23,651 bases of DNA from JANMCE01 sp031360915 (GTDB taxonomy: Bacteria; Actinomycetota; Acidimicrobiia; Acidimicrobiales; Ilumatobacteraceae). The stretch spans positions 1 through 23,651 of the forward strand of contig JANMCE010000240.1 of NCBI GenBank assembly GCA_031360915.1, in the 5' to 3' direction. The position numbers and the translations under genes were made by a program. Positions within the stretch are counted from its first letter, which is position 1, and every line of letters starts with the position of its first letter. The notes below the pieces were generated by a model. The model was not told where the DNA came from. It saw nothing but the letters and a program-made list of their open reading frames with translations, and searched no databases. Shown one piece after another: positions 1-7,039 of this stretch.

Positions 1-545
1 CGGACCTTCTCCAACTCCTCCAGAAACAGACGCGGCACCACGATGGTGTGCCCGGTGAACGGTTTCAATCCGGCCTTGATACGAGCAGCGGCAACGGCAG
101 GGAGAAACGCCGCCAGCGCCTTGCCCGCACTTGATCGATGAACAGGCGAGCGGCGGTGAAGCTCGGTCGTGAAGCGCAACGCGTGGAGTCCCTCGACTCG
201 TTCGACGTACAGCACGTCACCGCCAGCAGGCACGCCCAACTGAATGGTTTCACCCACCATGTTGCGAATCTCGGTTAGGAGTGGCAGCGCTTTGGATCGA
301 AGTGCCGAACGGGTTGTGACGAGGTGGCCGTACTCATACAGGCGTACGCCGAGACGGTAGCGTCCGTCTACTGTGCGTTCCAGAAAGCCTCGCTCGGCCA
401 GCACGCCGCACGCCCGGTGGGCGGTGCTCTTGGCAACACCCGTTCGACGGGCAAGTTCAGAAACGCCCAGTTCTGGCGCGGTGAAAAACTCTTCGAGGAT
501 GTCGAGAGCGATGCCGACCGAGCGGAGGGGAGACCCTTCGGGCAC
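1..545 (-). CDS. IclR-family transcriptional regulator, C-terminus cut by window edge
   Basis: The reverse-strand frame is open from a GTG at 545 to the window edge, about 181 codons. The first ~65 residues form an IclR winged helix-turn-helix: RSVGIALDILEEF, then ELGVSELARRTGVAKSTAHR and RYRLGVRLYEYG. The start of the effector-binding domain follows (VGETIQLGVPAGGDVLYVERVEG, then HRSSAGKALAAFLP). Family members are about 250 residues, so the C-terminal ligand-binding part is missing. The GTG lies 5 bp after the stop of the methionine-synthase-like gene, so the two are probably co-transcribed and translationally coupled; no separate ribosome binding site is evident. IclR proteins often control small-molecule or aromatic catabolism. 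The ligand and targets cannot be read from the sequence. Confidence 0.88.
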   Translation of the reverse strand, partial: MPEGSPLRSVGIALDILEEFFTAPELGVSELARRTGVAKSTAHRACGVLAERGFLERTVDGRYRLGVRLYEYGHLVTTRSALRSKALPLLTEIRNMVGETIQLGVPAGGDVLYVERVEGLHALRFTTELHRRSPVHRSSAGKALAAFLPAVAAARIKAGLKPFTGHTIVVPRLFLEELEKV

Positions 546-550
546 GGCGA

Positions 551-1657
551 TCAGTGCCAGTGCGCCGCCGCGGTATCAACGACCAGTCGTAGCTTGGCCC
601 ACTGATCTTCCGGCGTGATGATATTGCCGTGCACCGTGCTGGAAAATCCGCACTGGGGCGAGAGGCAGAGTTGATCGATCGGCACGTATCTGGCTGCCTC
701 ATCGATGCGGGCACGAAGCTCGCTTTGCGGCTCCAACGCGGCGTGCTTTGACGACACGATGCCGAGCACGACGGTCTTGTTGGCCGGCACGAAGCGCAGC
801 GGGGTGAAGTCGCCGGATCGTTCGTCGTCGTATTCGAGGAAGTAGGTGTCGACATCCAGCTCGCTGAATAGCACCTCGGCGACAGGCTCGTAGCCACCCT
901 CGGCGAAGTGGGTGCTTCGGAAGTTGCCGCGACACAGGTGGATACCAACGGTGAGGTCGCTTGGGCGACCCGAAATGACCGCGTTGATCAGCGCGGCATA
1001 GGTGCGGGGCAGTTCGTTGGGGTCGTCGCCGCGCTCGACCGCGCCGGCTCGCATCTTTGGATCGCACAGGTACGCCAAGTTGGTGTCGTCGAGTTGAATG
1101 TACCGGCAGCCTGCCACGTACAGGGCGTCGATCTCGGCTCGGTAGCTGGCGGCCAGGTCGGCAAAAAAGACCTCCATGTCGGGGTAGGAGTTGATGTCGA
1201 TGGCGGCCCTTCCGCCACGGAAGTGCACCATGGTCGGCGACGGAATACAGACCTTCGGGGTTCTGGTGGTGTGGCTGGCCACGAACGAGTAGTCGTCAAC
1301 CTGAATGTTGTGCTGATGGCCGAGCTTGCCCGTTACCTCCAGGCGCGGTGGCGTGAATCCGACGGAGGTCGCCGAATCGGAACTGGCCGCGATGGCGCCG
1401 CTGACCGTGACACCGGCCAACTCCTGGAGGAAGTCGAGGTGGAACCACTCACGCCGGAACTCGCCGTCGGTGATGGATTGCAGGCCGACATCGTGCTGGC
1501 TGCGGATAGCGTGAGCGATGGCGGCATCTTCAACCGCCCTTTTCTCGGTCGCGTCGATGTGCTCGGCCACGAACTTGGCGCGGGCGTCGAGCACGGTCCG
1601 GGGGCGAAGCAGACTGCCGACGTGATCGGCGCGGAACGGCGGGTTGAGTGCGGGCAT
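551..1657 (-). CDS. Cobalamin-independent methionine synthase (MetE C-terminal-domain) family protein
   Basis: A 368-residue protein of the UroD/MetE-C fold that lacks the N-terminal half of classical MetE (about 750 residues). The ATG at 1657 is chosen over an in-frame start 20 codons upstream because GGAGGA lies 8 nt before it. The metal-site residues expected for homocysteine activation are visible: His240 and Cys242 in GIHLCRGNF, Glu275 in FLEYDD and Cys336 in SPQCGF. The N-terminal signature RADHVGSLLRP is typical of the short MetE-like (YxjG/YxjH-type) proteins. The likely reaction is methyl transfer to homocysteine or a similar thiol; the methyl donor is unknown because the folate-binding N-domain is absent. 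It precedes an IclR regulator and is divergent from the secreted-protein cluster. It may be a housekeeping methionine enzyme or may serve demethylation, but the sequence does not decide this. Confidence 0.85.
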   Translation of the reverse strand: MPALNPPFRADHVGSLLRPRTVLDARAKFVAEHIDATEKRAVEDAAIAHAIRSQHDVGLQSITDGEFRREWFHLDFLQELAGVTVSGAIAASSDSATSVGFTPPRLEVTGKLGHQHNIQVDDYSFVASHTTRTPKVCIPSPTMVHFRGGRAAIDINSYPDMEVFFADLAASYRAEIDALYVAGCRYIQLDDTNLAYLCDPKMRAGAVERGDDPNELPRTYAALINAVISGRPSDLTVGIHLCRGNFRSTHFAEGGYEPVAEVLFSELDVDTYFLEYDDERSGDFTPLRFVPANKTVVLGIVSSKHAALEPQSELRARIDEAARYVPIDQLCLSPQCGFSSTVHGNIITPEDQWAKLRLVVDTAAAHWH

Positions 1658-1865
1658 CGTGTGAATCCTCCGGTCGCGAGCGTACCGGCCGGGTGGTTCT
1701 CCGGGTGTGAGGCCCACAAGCGCCAGGCTGAGGGGACTACGGAACAGTTAGGAGCGGATCACCGAATCGTATGGTTCGGCACTGTTTGGTCTGACCGGGT
1801 CACAGGTGCTTCAAGGTTGTTTCAACTAGCTGCAGTGTCGAGGTCATGCCGCCGAGTTAGTAGCC
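1658..1865. promoter_or_regulatory. Divergent intergenic region between the MetE-like gene and the secreted-protein gene
   Basis: About 208 bp separate two divergently oriented starts, so promoters for both must lie here. A short imperfect dyad, CCGAA at 1762-1766 and TTCGG at 1775-1779, could be a regulator site but is too short to assign. No clear -35/-10 pair was identified. No good Shine-Dalgarno sequence precedes the plus-strand ATG at 1866. Confidence 0.35.
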
Positions 1866-3179
1866 ATGACGCTCCCACGGAACCGTAAGAAGCTTGCCCT
1901 CGGATTACTCGCGGCACTATTCGGAAGCGGCGCAGCCTTCGCCCTCAGCTCGGCTGCACCGGCAACGGGCGGTTTCACGAAGGTCGCGGAATATGCCGAC
2001 TACGGCTTGGACTACATGTCCACCGGTGCGTCCCAGGTGAAGGGCGATGGCGGCGGCTCGATGGGCAGCAACTGCGCTTCGGTGAACACGACATCATCCT
2101 CGGCCGGCTTGAACGTGCCACCGGAGGCCAGGAACGTCAAGGCGTACCTCTACTGGGTTGGCCTTGAGCAGCACGCCAGCCGCGGCTACTCGTCGGTGAC
2201 GACGCTGAGCAATACGGCGACGTTCACTCCGAACGGCGGTCAAGCGACAACGGTCACGGCCAGCAAGCGCATGGTCGCATCCGGCACGTACAACGGAGGC
2301 GCCATCCAGTATGCTGGCTATTCCGCCGACGTGACCTCCCTGATCCAGCCCGTGATGAGCGGCCAGTACTCGGTCGCCATCTCTGGTGGCATTCCGAACC
2401 TGTGCGCCTACCAGGGTGAGAATGCCCGAGCTTGGCAACTGGTCGTGCTCTACCAGACGCCATCTACCGACTTCTCCCGGGTCTACCTCTATGACGGCCT
2501 GGAGTTTCTGGTCAACACGACCAAGACGTTCTCCATTTCGGGCTACCAGGCGCCTGTCGGCAAGGTCTCGAGCATGACCTCGTTCGTTGCGCAGGGCGAC
2601 AGTACGCTGCCCGGTGAATACGCCACGACGTCTGATACGAGCTTCCCCGACTTCCCGTCCGGTTTCGCCAATGAGACCGTCAACGGTGGAGCTGTCGGAG
2701 CCAACGGTCAGGCCGTGGACATTCACACGTTGACCGGCAACCTGACGGCCGGGAGCACCTCGATGAACGTCACGATTGGCACCAACCAGGATGTCATCGT
2801 GCCGATGACGTTCGTGATGAAGATGGCGAGCGTACCGAGTGTGATCGTCATGCCCCCGACCACGACGACTGCTCCGGCGGTGACCACCACTGTTGCCGCA
2901 CCAACCACGACGGTTGCTGCGACCACAACCACGTTGGTCCCGGTGACCACGGTGCCAGCAACGACGACGACAACCGTTCCGGCGACGACGGTTCCACCGG
3001 CGACCACGACCACCGTTACGGCAACCACCACGACAACCCTGCCTGCAACGACGACCATTCCGAATACCGTCGCACCTTCGGGTACCGGCAATACGACAAC
3101 GACGGCTCCTCAGGTGGCTCCAACCGGGGTGACCGCGGCACCGACCACGACAGTGCCGCCTTCAGGCCCGCCCACCTGA
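1866..3179 (+). CDS. Secreted beta-sandwich protein with Thr-rich C-terminal tail (intact copy 1)
   Basis: A 437-residue predicted exported protein. Residues 1-30 look like a Sec signal peptide: a basic RNRKK segment, then a hydrophobic stretch to about AFALSSA. Residues 35-325 form a glycine/serine/tyrosine-rich, probably all-beta domain with AYLYWVGL (93-100), RAWQLVVLYQTP (188-199), RVYLYDGLEF (205-214) and VAQGDSTLPGEY (241-252). This layout resembles the DUF3344-like domains of bacterial surface proteins. Cys70 and Cys180 could form a disulfide. From about residue 330 to the end the protein is Thr/Pro/Ala/Val low complexity, like a cell-wall-spanning or glycosylated stalk. No LPXTG motif or C-terminal membrane helix is present, so the attachment mode is unknown. 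Two degraded relatives follow directly downstream. The function is not known. The ATG has no obvious ribosome binding site. Confidence 0.85.
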   Translation: MTLPRNRKKLALGLLAALFGSGAAFALSSAAPATGGFTKVAEYADYGLDYMSTGASQVKGDGGGSMGSNCASVNTTSSSAGLNVPPEARNVKAYLYWVGLEQHASRGYSSVTTLSNTATFTPNGGQATTVTASKRMVASGTYNGGAIQYAGYSADVTSLIQPVMSGQYSVAISGGIPNLCAYQGENARAWQLVVLYQTPSTDFSRVYLYDGLEFLVNTTKTFSISGYQAPVGKVSSMTSFVAQGDSTLPGEYATTSDTSFPDFPSGFANETVNGGAVGANGQAVDIHTLTGNLTAGSTSMNVTIGTNQDVIVPMTFVMKMASVPSVIVMPPTTTTAPAVTTTVAAPTTTVAATTTTLVPVTTVPATTTTTVPATTVPPATTTTVTATTTTTLPATTTIPNTVAPSGTGNTTTTAPQVAPTGVTAAPTTTVPPSGPPT

Positions 3180-3187
3180 TTCGATCG

Positions 3188-3215
3188 GTCCGGCCCTCCG
3201 GGAGGGGCCGGGCCT
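3188..3215 (+). terminator. Intrinsic-terminator-like hairpin after the intact secreted-protein gene
   Basis: A 10-bp GC-rich stem, 3188-3197 pairing with 3206-3215 with one G-T wobble, and an 8-nt loop. It begins 8 nt after the stop codon of the upstream gene. It is followed by TTCG rather than a true U-run, as is common in high-GC actinobacteria. Confidence 0.7.
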
Positions 3216-3259
3216 TCGTCAGTCCAGGGCACCGAATAGGTGGTGGTCCTCGGCGAAAT

Positions 3260-3677
3260 CGGCAGTTTCCTCGTCAATTCATCTTGGTCGGCTCATGAAG
3301 GGCGGCCGGGGCTATCCAACGGTGCAGCCTTTGAGCACGACGATCTCGTTCACCCCGGCTGGCAAATCGGTCCGGACCGAACACCACCCGGTCGTTCGGT
3401 ATCTCCGGCTACGTGGCCCCGAGCGGGCGTCCGTCGTCGCTCACGGCCTTCGTGGCGCAGGGTGACAGCACCCTTGATGGAGAGTACGCAAACACTTCAG
3501 ACCCGTCGTTTCCGGACTTCCCAACGAACTTCGCGGATGAGACGGTGAACGGATCGGCCAACGACGGTGGCACCCACAACGACCACGACGACAACGATTC
3601 CACCGCTGTCCACCAACCTGATCAGCGGACGAAGACTTGGCCATTTGCCCTCCATCGCGAGCTTCGTTGGCCGATAA
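3260..3677 (+). pseudogene. Decayed remnant of a second copy of the secreted beta-sandwich protein
   Basis: Three pieces collinear with copy 1 are found in three different frames. Piece A (about 3260-3376) reads GYPTVQPLSTTISFTPAGKS, matching copy 1 residues 107-125 (GYSSVTTLSNTATFTPNGG). Piece B (3380-3560) reads NTTRSFGISGYVAPSGRPSS and continues to FADETVNGSA, matching copy 1 residues 217-275. Piece C (3567-3677) reads VAPTTTTTTTIPPLS, the Thr-rich tail, ending at TAA 3675-3677. The signal peptide and the segments between the pieces are missing. The pieces are short and frame-shifted, so no functional product is expected. The conserved coding similarity shows a former tandem duplicate. The 5' limit of homology is approximate. 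Confidence 0.8.
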
Positions 3678-3684
3678 CTAGGCC

Positions 3685-4611
3685 GTGTCCAGCTCTGCAT
3701 CGCTCAAGAACCGCAAGAAGTACATCATCGGGGCTTTCGGTACTGCTCCTGGCCGGTGCCGGTGCTGCCTTCGCCGCCTTGACCATCGTGGCGTCGGCAG
3801 GAATGTTGACGGACGCGGACGACGCAACGGACGTGGGTACAACGCGGTCCAGACCCTGAACAGCGACGTCTTTATGACGACCGCATCCGGAATGTCGGCA
3901 ACAGTTGCGGCCGACAAGCGCATGGTTGCAACCGGGTCCTTCAATGGTGGGCCGGTGCAGTACGCCGCGTACCAGGCGGATGTCACCTCGCTCGTCGGTC
4001 CGTCCATGACGGGCACCTATACCGTCGCCATCGGCGGGGGCATTCCCGGACTCTGCGCCTATCAGGGCGAGAACGTTCGGGCGTGGCAGTTGGTGATGGT
4101 GTACGACACGCCGGCGCTCGACTATTCCAAGGTCTACATCTACGACGGTCTCGACTACCTCGTCGACACCACCACCAAGATTGGTATCTCGGGTTATCTG
4201 GCTCCGGCCGGTCGTACGTCGACGCTCACCGCATTTGTTGGTCAGGGCGACAACAATCTTTCGGGCGAATACGCCAACACGTCCGATCCGAACTTCCCCG
4301 ACTTCGGCGCCAACTTCGCCAACGAAACGGTGAACGGTTCGGGAGCGACGGCCAACGGTCAGGCGATCGATATCGACACCTTGACGGGCGAGCTGACTCC
4401 GCTGAGCACGTCGATGGACATTGACATGGGCACGTCTCAGGATGTCATCCTGCCCGTCACATTTGTGCTCAAGATGGCCAGCTTCCCCGGTGGCGTGGTC
4501 CCCCCGACTGTTCCGTCCACCGCGGCGGTTTCATCAACGTCTCCAACCGTTGCTGCGACGACCGAAGCGCCGACCACGACCAGCACGCTTCCCTTCTATC
4601 CACCGACGTGA
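3685..4611 (+). pseudogene. Third copy of the secreted beta-sandwich protein, N-terminally deleted and frame-disrupted
   Basis: The frame from a GTG at 3685 gives SSSASLKNRKKYIIGAFG, the start of a signal peptide, but then runs into an implausible Arg/Cys-rich stretch. The missing hydrophobic core (VLLLAGAGAAFAALTIVASAG) lies in the next frame from 3740. The original frame is resumed at about 3832-3838 with GRGYNAVQTLN. From there the protein matches copy 1 well: DKRMVATGSFNGG, CAYQGENVRAWQLVMVYDTP, YIYDGLDYLV and QGDNNLSGEYANTSD, ending in a short Thr/Ser/Pro tail. About 70 residues equivalent to copy 1 residues 34-105, including its first Cys, are missing. As written it would not be exported. 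It could be a genuine pseudogene, or a partly functional gene with a sequence error at 3739-3742. The stop lies 4 bp from the convergent hydrolase gene. Confidence 0.75.
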
Positions 4612-4615
4612 TTGG

Positions 4616-5755
4616 TTAGAAACACGCTGTTGCGGCCCGCCAAAGGTAGGCGCCGCGCTCGTCGCCGCTGAGGCTGAACGTGCGATTCATCGTGTACCCG
4701 AAGCCGATCCGGCGTTCGAGCTCACACCAGCCGAGTGAACCCCACGCGCCGGAATGTCCGAAACCGGTGGTGGGTCGGTTGGCCTTGTTGGGCATCGCCA
4801 CTTGCCACCCGAGTGCGAAGGCCTGCTCGGATCCGAGTGTGCGATCAAGCCCTCGGACGTGCTCGTGCGAAACGTCCTCCACGTAACTGCGTGGGAGGAT
4901 GCGCCCGGCTGCGAGCGCGCCGTAGATCGTGGCGAGGCTGCGGGCATTGCTGAAGGCTCCGGCACCGGGATAGCCGCCTCGTTTCCACGCACTTGATGCG
5001 AGCCCAGCGGGGCAGATGATGCGGAGATCATCGTAGTTCGAGGACCGGTCATAGTCCACGCCGCGTGCCTGGCGGGCCAATTCGATGAACGGGGAGTCGT
5101 CGGGCGGTTCGGTTAGGTCGGAACAGCGGGGCAGGGTCGCGTCGTCGACACCGAGATACAAGTCGACATCGAACTCCTGAGCGACATCGGCGAGGTGCTC
5201 GGTGACGGGGCGGCCACTGGCGCGGCGGATGACTTCGCCTACCAGGTGACCGAACGACAACGTGTGGTAACCGACGGCCTCGCCAGGGGTCCACTGGACC
5301 GGAGCGTTCGCGAACGCGTTGGTGACCGCGTGCCAGTCCCACACGCCACCGGGCTCGAGGTCGGTCTTGAGACTCGGTTGTCCGGCCGTATGGGTGAGCA
5401 GGTGACGAACCAATACGCCGTGTTTCCCGTTGGCCGCGTACTCGGGCCAGTAGTGGGCGACCGGTGCCTCGACATCGACCGCGCCACGTTCGGCCAGCCG
5501 GTGGAACGCGATGGCCACCATGCCTTTCGTGGCTGACAACACGGGCACGAGCGTGTCGGGCTGCCATGGCGTGCGGGCATCGTTGGCGAGTGCGCCAGCC
5601 CAGACGTCCACGACGGTTTCGCCGTCCACCACCAGGCTGAGTGCGGCGCCCAACTCGGGCAGTCCAACGCTGGTCGGGTTGCGCTCGAACATGGCAACGA
5701 AGGCTTCGGCCAACGGCGCGAACGCTTCGTCAAACGAACCGTTCAGGTCGATCAC
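4616..5755 (-). CDS. Beta-lactamase-fold serine hydrolase (family VIII esterase / class C-like)
   Basis: A 379-residue protein of the beta-lactamase/penicillin-binding superfamily. The catalytic S-x-x-K is SATK with Ser74 and Lys77, the tyrosine motif is YHT with Tyr163, and the third motif is GHSGAWGS around residues 332-340, replacing the KTG of true beta-lactamases. This combination fits family VIII carboxylesterases (EstB-like). There is no signal peptide, so it is probably cytoplasmic. The GTG start at 5755 overlaps the pcaD stop by 4 bp (GTGA), making it the last gene of the pob/pca operon. Its substrate is unknown. The context suggests hydrolysis of an aromatic ester feeding the pathway, but that is inference. 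Confidence 0.85.
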   Translation of the reverse strand: MIDLNGSFDEAFAPLAEAFVAMFERNPTSVGLPELGAALSLVVDGETVVDVWAGALANDARTPWQPDTLVPVLSATKGMVAIAFHRLAERGAVDVEAPVAHYWPEYAANGKHGVLVRHLLTHTAGQPSLKTDLEPGGVWDWHAVTNAFANAPVQWTPGEAVGYHTLSFGHLVGEVIRRASGRPVTEHLADVAQEFDVDLYLGVDDATLPRCSDLTEPPDDSPFIELARQARGVDYDRSSNYDDLRIICPAGLASSAWKRGGYPGAGAFSNARSLATIYGALAAGRILPRSYVEDVSHEHVRGLDRTLGSEQAFALGWQVAMPNKANRPTTGFGHSGAWGSLGWCELERRIGFGYTMNRTFSLSGDERGAYLWRAATACF

Positions 5756-6540
5756 GACAGGAGATGGGCCTGCAGCTCGCGAGTGAACTCGTCCGCCGCT
5801 TCGAGGTTCGAGATGTGCGCCGCGTTGTTGATGAGGTGGTAGCGGCTGCCCTCGATCTTGGCGTGGAGATATTCGAGGTCCGACGGTGGTGTGGCCCCAT
5901 CGTCGGACGCGGCAATGACCAACGTTTTGGCCTTGATCGCGCCGATCTCACCGCGCAGGTCGGCGTCTCGCAACGCGGCGCAGGCACCGGCGTATCCCTC
6001 TGCCTTCGTGGCGGTGAGTGTTGCGCTGAGCGATGCGATCAACTCGGGATTCCGGGCGGCGAACGGTGGCAGGAACCATCGCGCCAAAATCACCTCGATC
6101 ATCGATCCGACTCCGTGGGCCATGGCGGCCTCGCCTCGTGCGTTCCACACCTCGGCCGTGCCGATCTTGGCCGCGGTGTCGGCAAGCGTCAAGGTCCGCA
6201 GGCGGTGCGGATGGTGGATGGCGATCCACTGAGCCATCATGCCGCCGAGGGACAGTCCGCACAGGTGGAAGGTGTCGAACCCCGCCTTGTCGGCCAGCTC
6301 GATGACATCGGTGGACAATCGTTCCAACGTGTAAGCACCCGCCGGTGCGTCCGACTGACCAAAGCCACGGGTATCGACCTCGAGAATACCGAAGTCGGGG
6401 GAGAGGGCGTTGATTTGTGGTCGCCACTGGTTTCGGTCGGACCCAAGCGAGTGCAGAAAGATGAGCGGCTGTCCTGCGGCGTTGCCGGTGAGTTCGAAGG
6501 CAATGCGGGTGTTGTCGCTGGTGACGAGGCGAGTGCTCAT
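5752..6540 (-). CDS. pcaD: 3-oxoadipate enol-lactonase (alpha/beta hydrolase)
   Basis: A 262-residue alpha/beta hydrolase. It is expected to hydrolyse beta-ketoadipate enol-lactone to beta-ketoadipate in the protocatechuate branch. The nucleophile is Ser97 in GLSLGG, the acid is probably Asp214 in SDDGATPP, and the base is His242 in NAAHISNLE. LADTAAKIG with a following EVWNAR is characteristic of PcaD. The ATG at 6540 is preferred to a start 13 codons upstream because the protein then begins STRLVTSDNTRIAFE, as in relatives. It stands alone, not fused to a PcaC domain as in PcaL of many actinobacteria. It begins 4 bp after the shortened SDR stop and overlaps the next gene by 4 bp. Confidence 0.88.
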   Translation of the reverse strand: MSTRLVTSDNTRIAFELTGNAAGQPLIFLHSLGSDRNQWRPQINALSPDFGILEVDTRGFGQSDAPAGAYTLERLSTDVIELADKAGFDTFHLCGLSLGGMMAQWIAIHHPHRLRTLTLADTAAKIGTAEVWNARGEAAMAHGVGSMIEVILARWFLPPFAARNPELIASLSATLTATKAEGYAGACAALRDADLRGEIGAIKAKTLVIAASDDGATPPSDLEYLHAKIEGSRYHLINNAAHISNLEAADEFTRELQAHLLS

Positions 6541-6544
6541 GACC

Positions 6545-7039
6545 CTAGACAACCACGTTCTGACCGCCGTCGACCACAATCGACGTTGCGTTCACGTAGA
6601 AGGCATCGTCGGACGCTAGGAACAGGGCGACCTTGGCGATATCCATCGGCTCTCCGGTGCGCCCCATCGGGTTGGCCGCACCCATGATGTCGACCTCCAT
6701 TCTCATGGTGAAGCGCCAGTCATCGCCGCTCATTTGATCAATCGGTCCGATGCGGAACGCACCGGCGTTGTTGTACACGATGTCAATGCCGCCGAACACC
6801 TCGGCCGCCTCGTTGACCCAGGCACGCGCCGCGGCCTCGTCCCCGAGATCGACGCCCGTCATGACAACCATTTCGCCGCTTTCCTCGGTGACCATACGGG
6901 CGGTCTCGTTGGTCTCGTCCAACTTGAGATCGCACCCCACTACCCGTGCACCTTCGCGAGCGAACAGCTGGGCCGCAGCTCGACCGATACCTCCCGCCAC
7001 ACCGGTGATCAACGCGATCTTGCCGTCAAGCCTGCCCAT
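6545..7039 (-). CDS. Short-chain dehydrogenase/reductase with the catalytic core deleted in frame
   Basis: Only 164 residues against about 250 for the family. The N-terminal half is normal: ITGVAGGIGRAAAQLF (cofactor loop), VDLGD and VYNNAGAF, reaching DDWRFTMRMEVDI. The next residues are already the C-terminal segment NPMGRTGEPMDIAKVALFLASD and then VVDGGQNV. The stretch of about 85 residues that normally carries the active-site Ser and the Tyr-x-x-x-Lys pair is absent, yet the frame is kept. The start has a good GGAG site 6 nt upstream and overlaps the pcaB 3' end by 14 bp. It is probably catalytically inactive, so it is either an early-stage pseudogene or a scaffold remnant. The ancestral substrate is unknown. 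Confidence 0.8.
   Translation of the reverse strand: MGRLDGKIALITGVAGGIGRAAAQLFAREGARVVGCDLKLDETNETARMVTEESGEMVVMTGVDLGDEAAARAWVNEAAEVFGGIDIVYNNAGAFRIGPIDQMSGDDWRFTMRMEVDIMGAANPMGRTGEPMDIAKVALFLASDDAFYVNATSIVVDGGQNVVV

Noticed and set aside
1762..1779. Dyad CCGAA/TTCGG in the MetE-like/secreted-protein gap as an IclR operator
   Set aside because: Five-bp arms with an 8-nt spacer arise often by chance in GC-rich DNA, so it is only mentioned as a possibility.
908..1888. Long plus-strand open frame of 326 codons
   Set aside because: It is antisense to the MetE-like gene, which has clear family motifs and a ribosome binding site.
2723..3091. Minus-strand open frame of Val-rich residues opposite the Thr-rich tail of copy 1
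   Set aside because: It is the antisense reading of repeated ACN threonine codons and has no domain or ribosome binding site.
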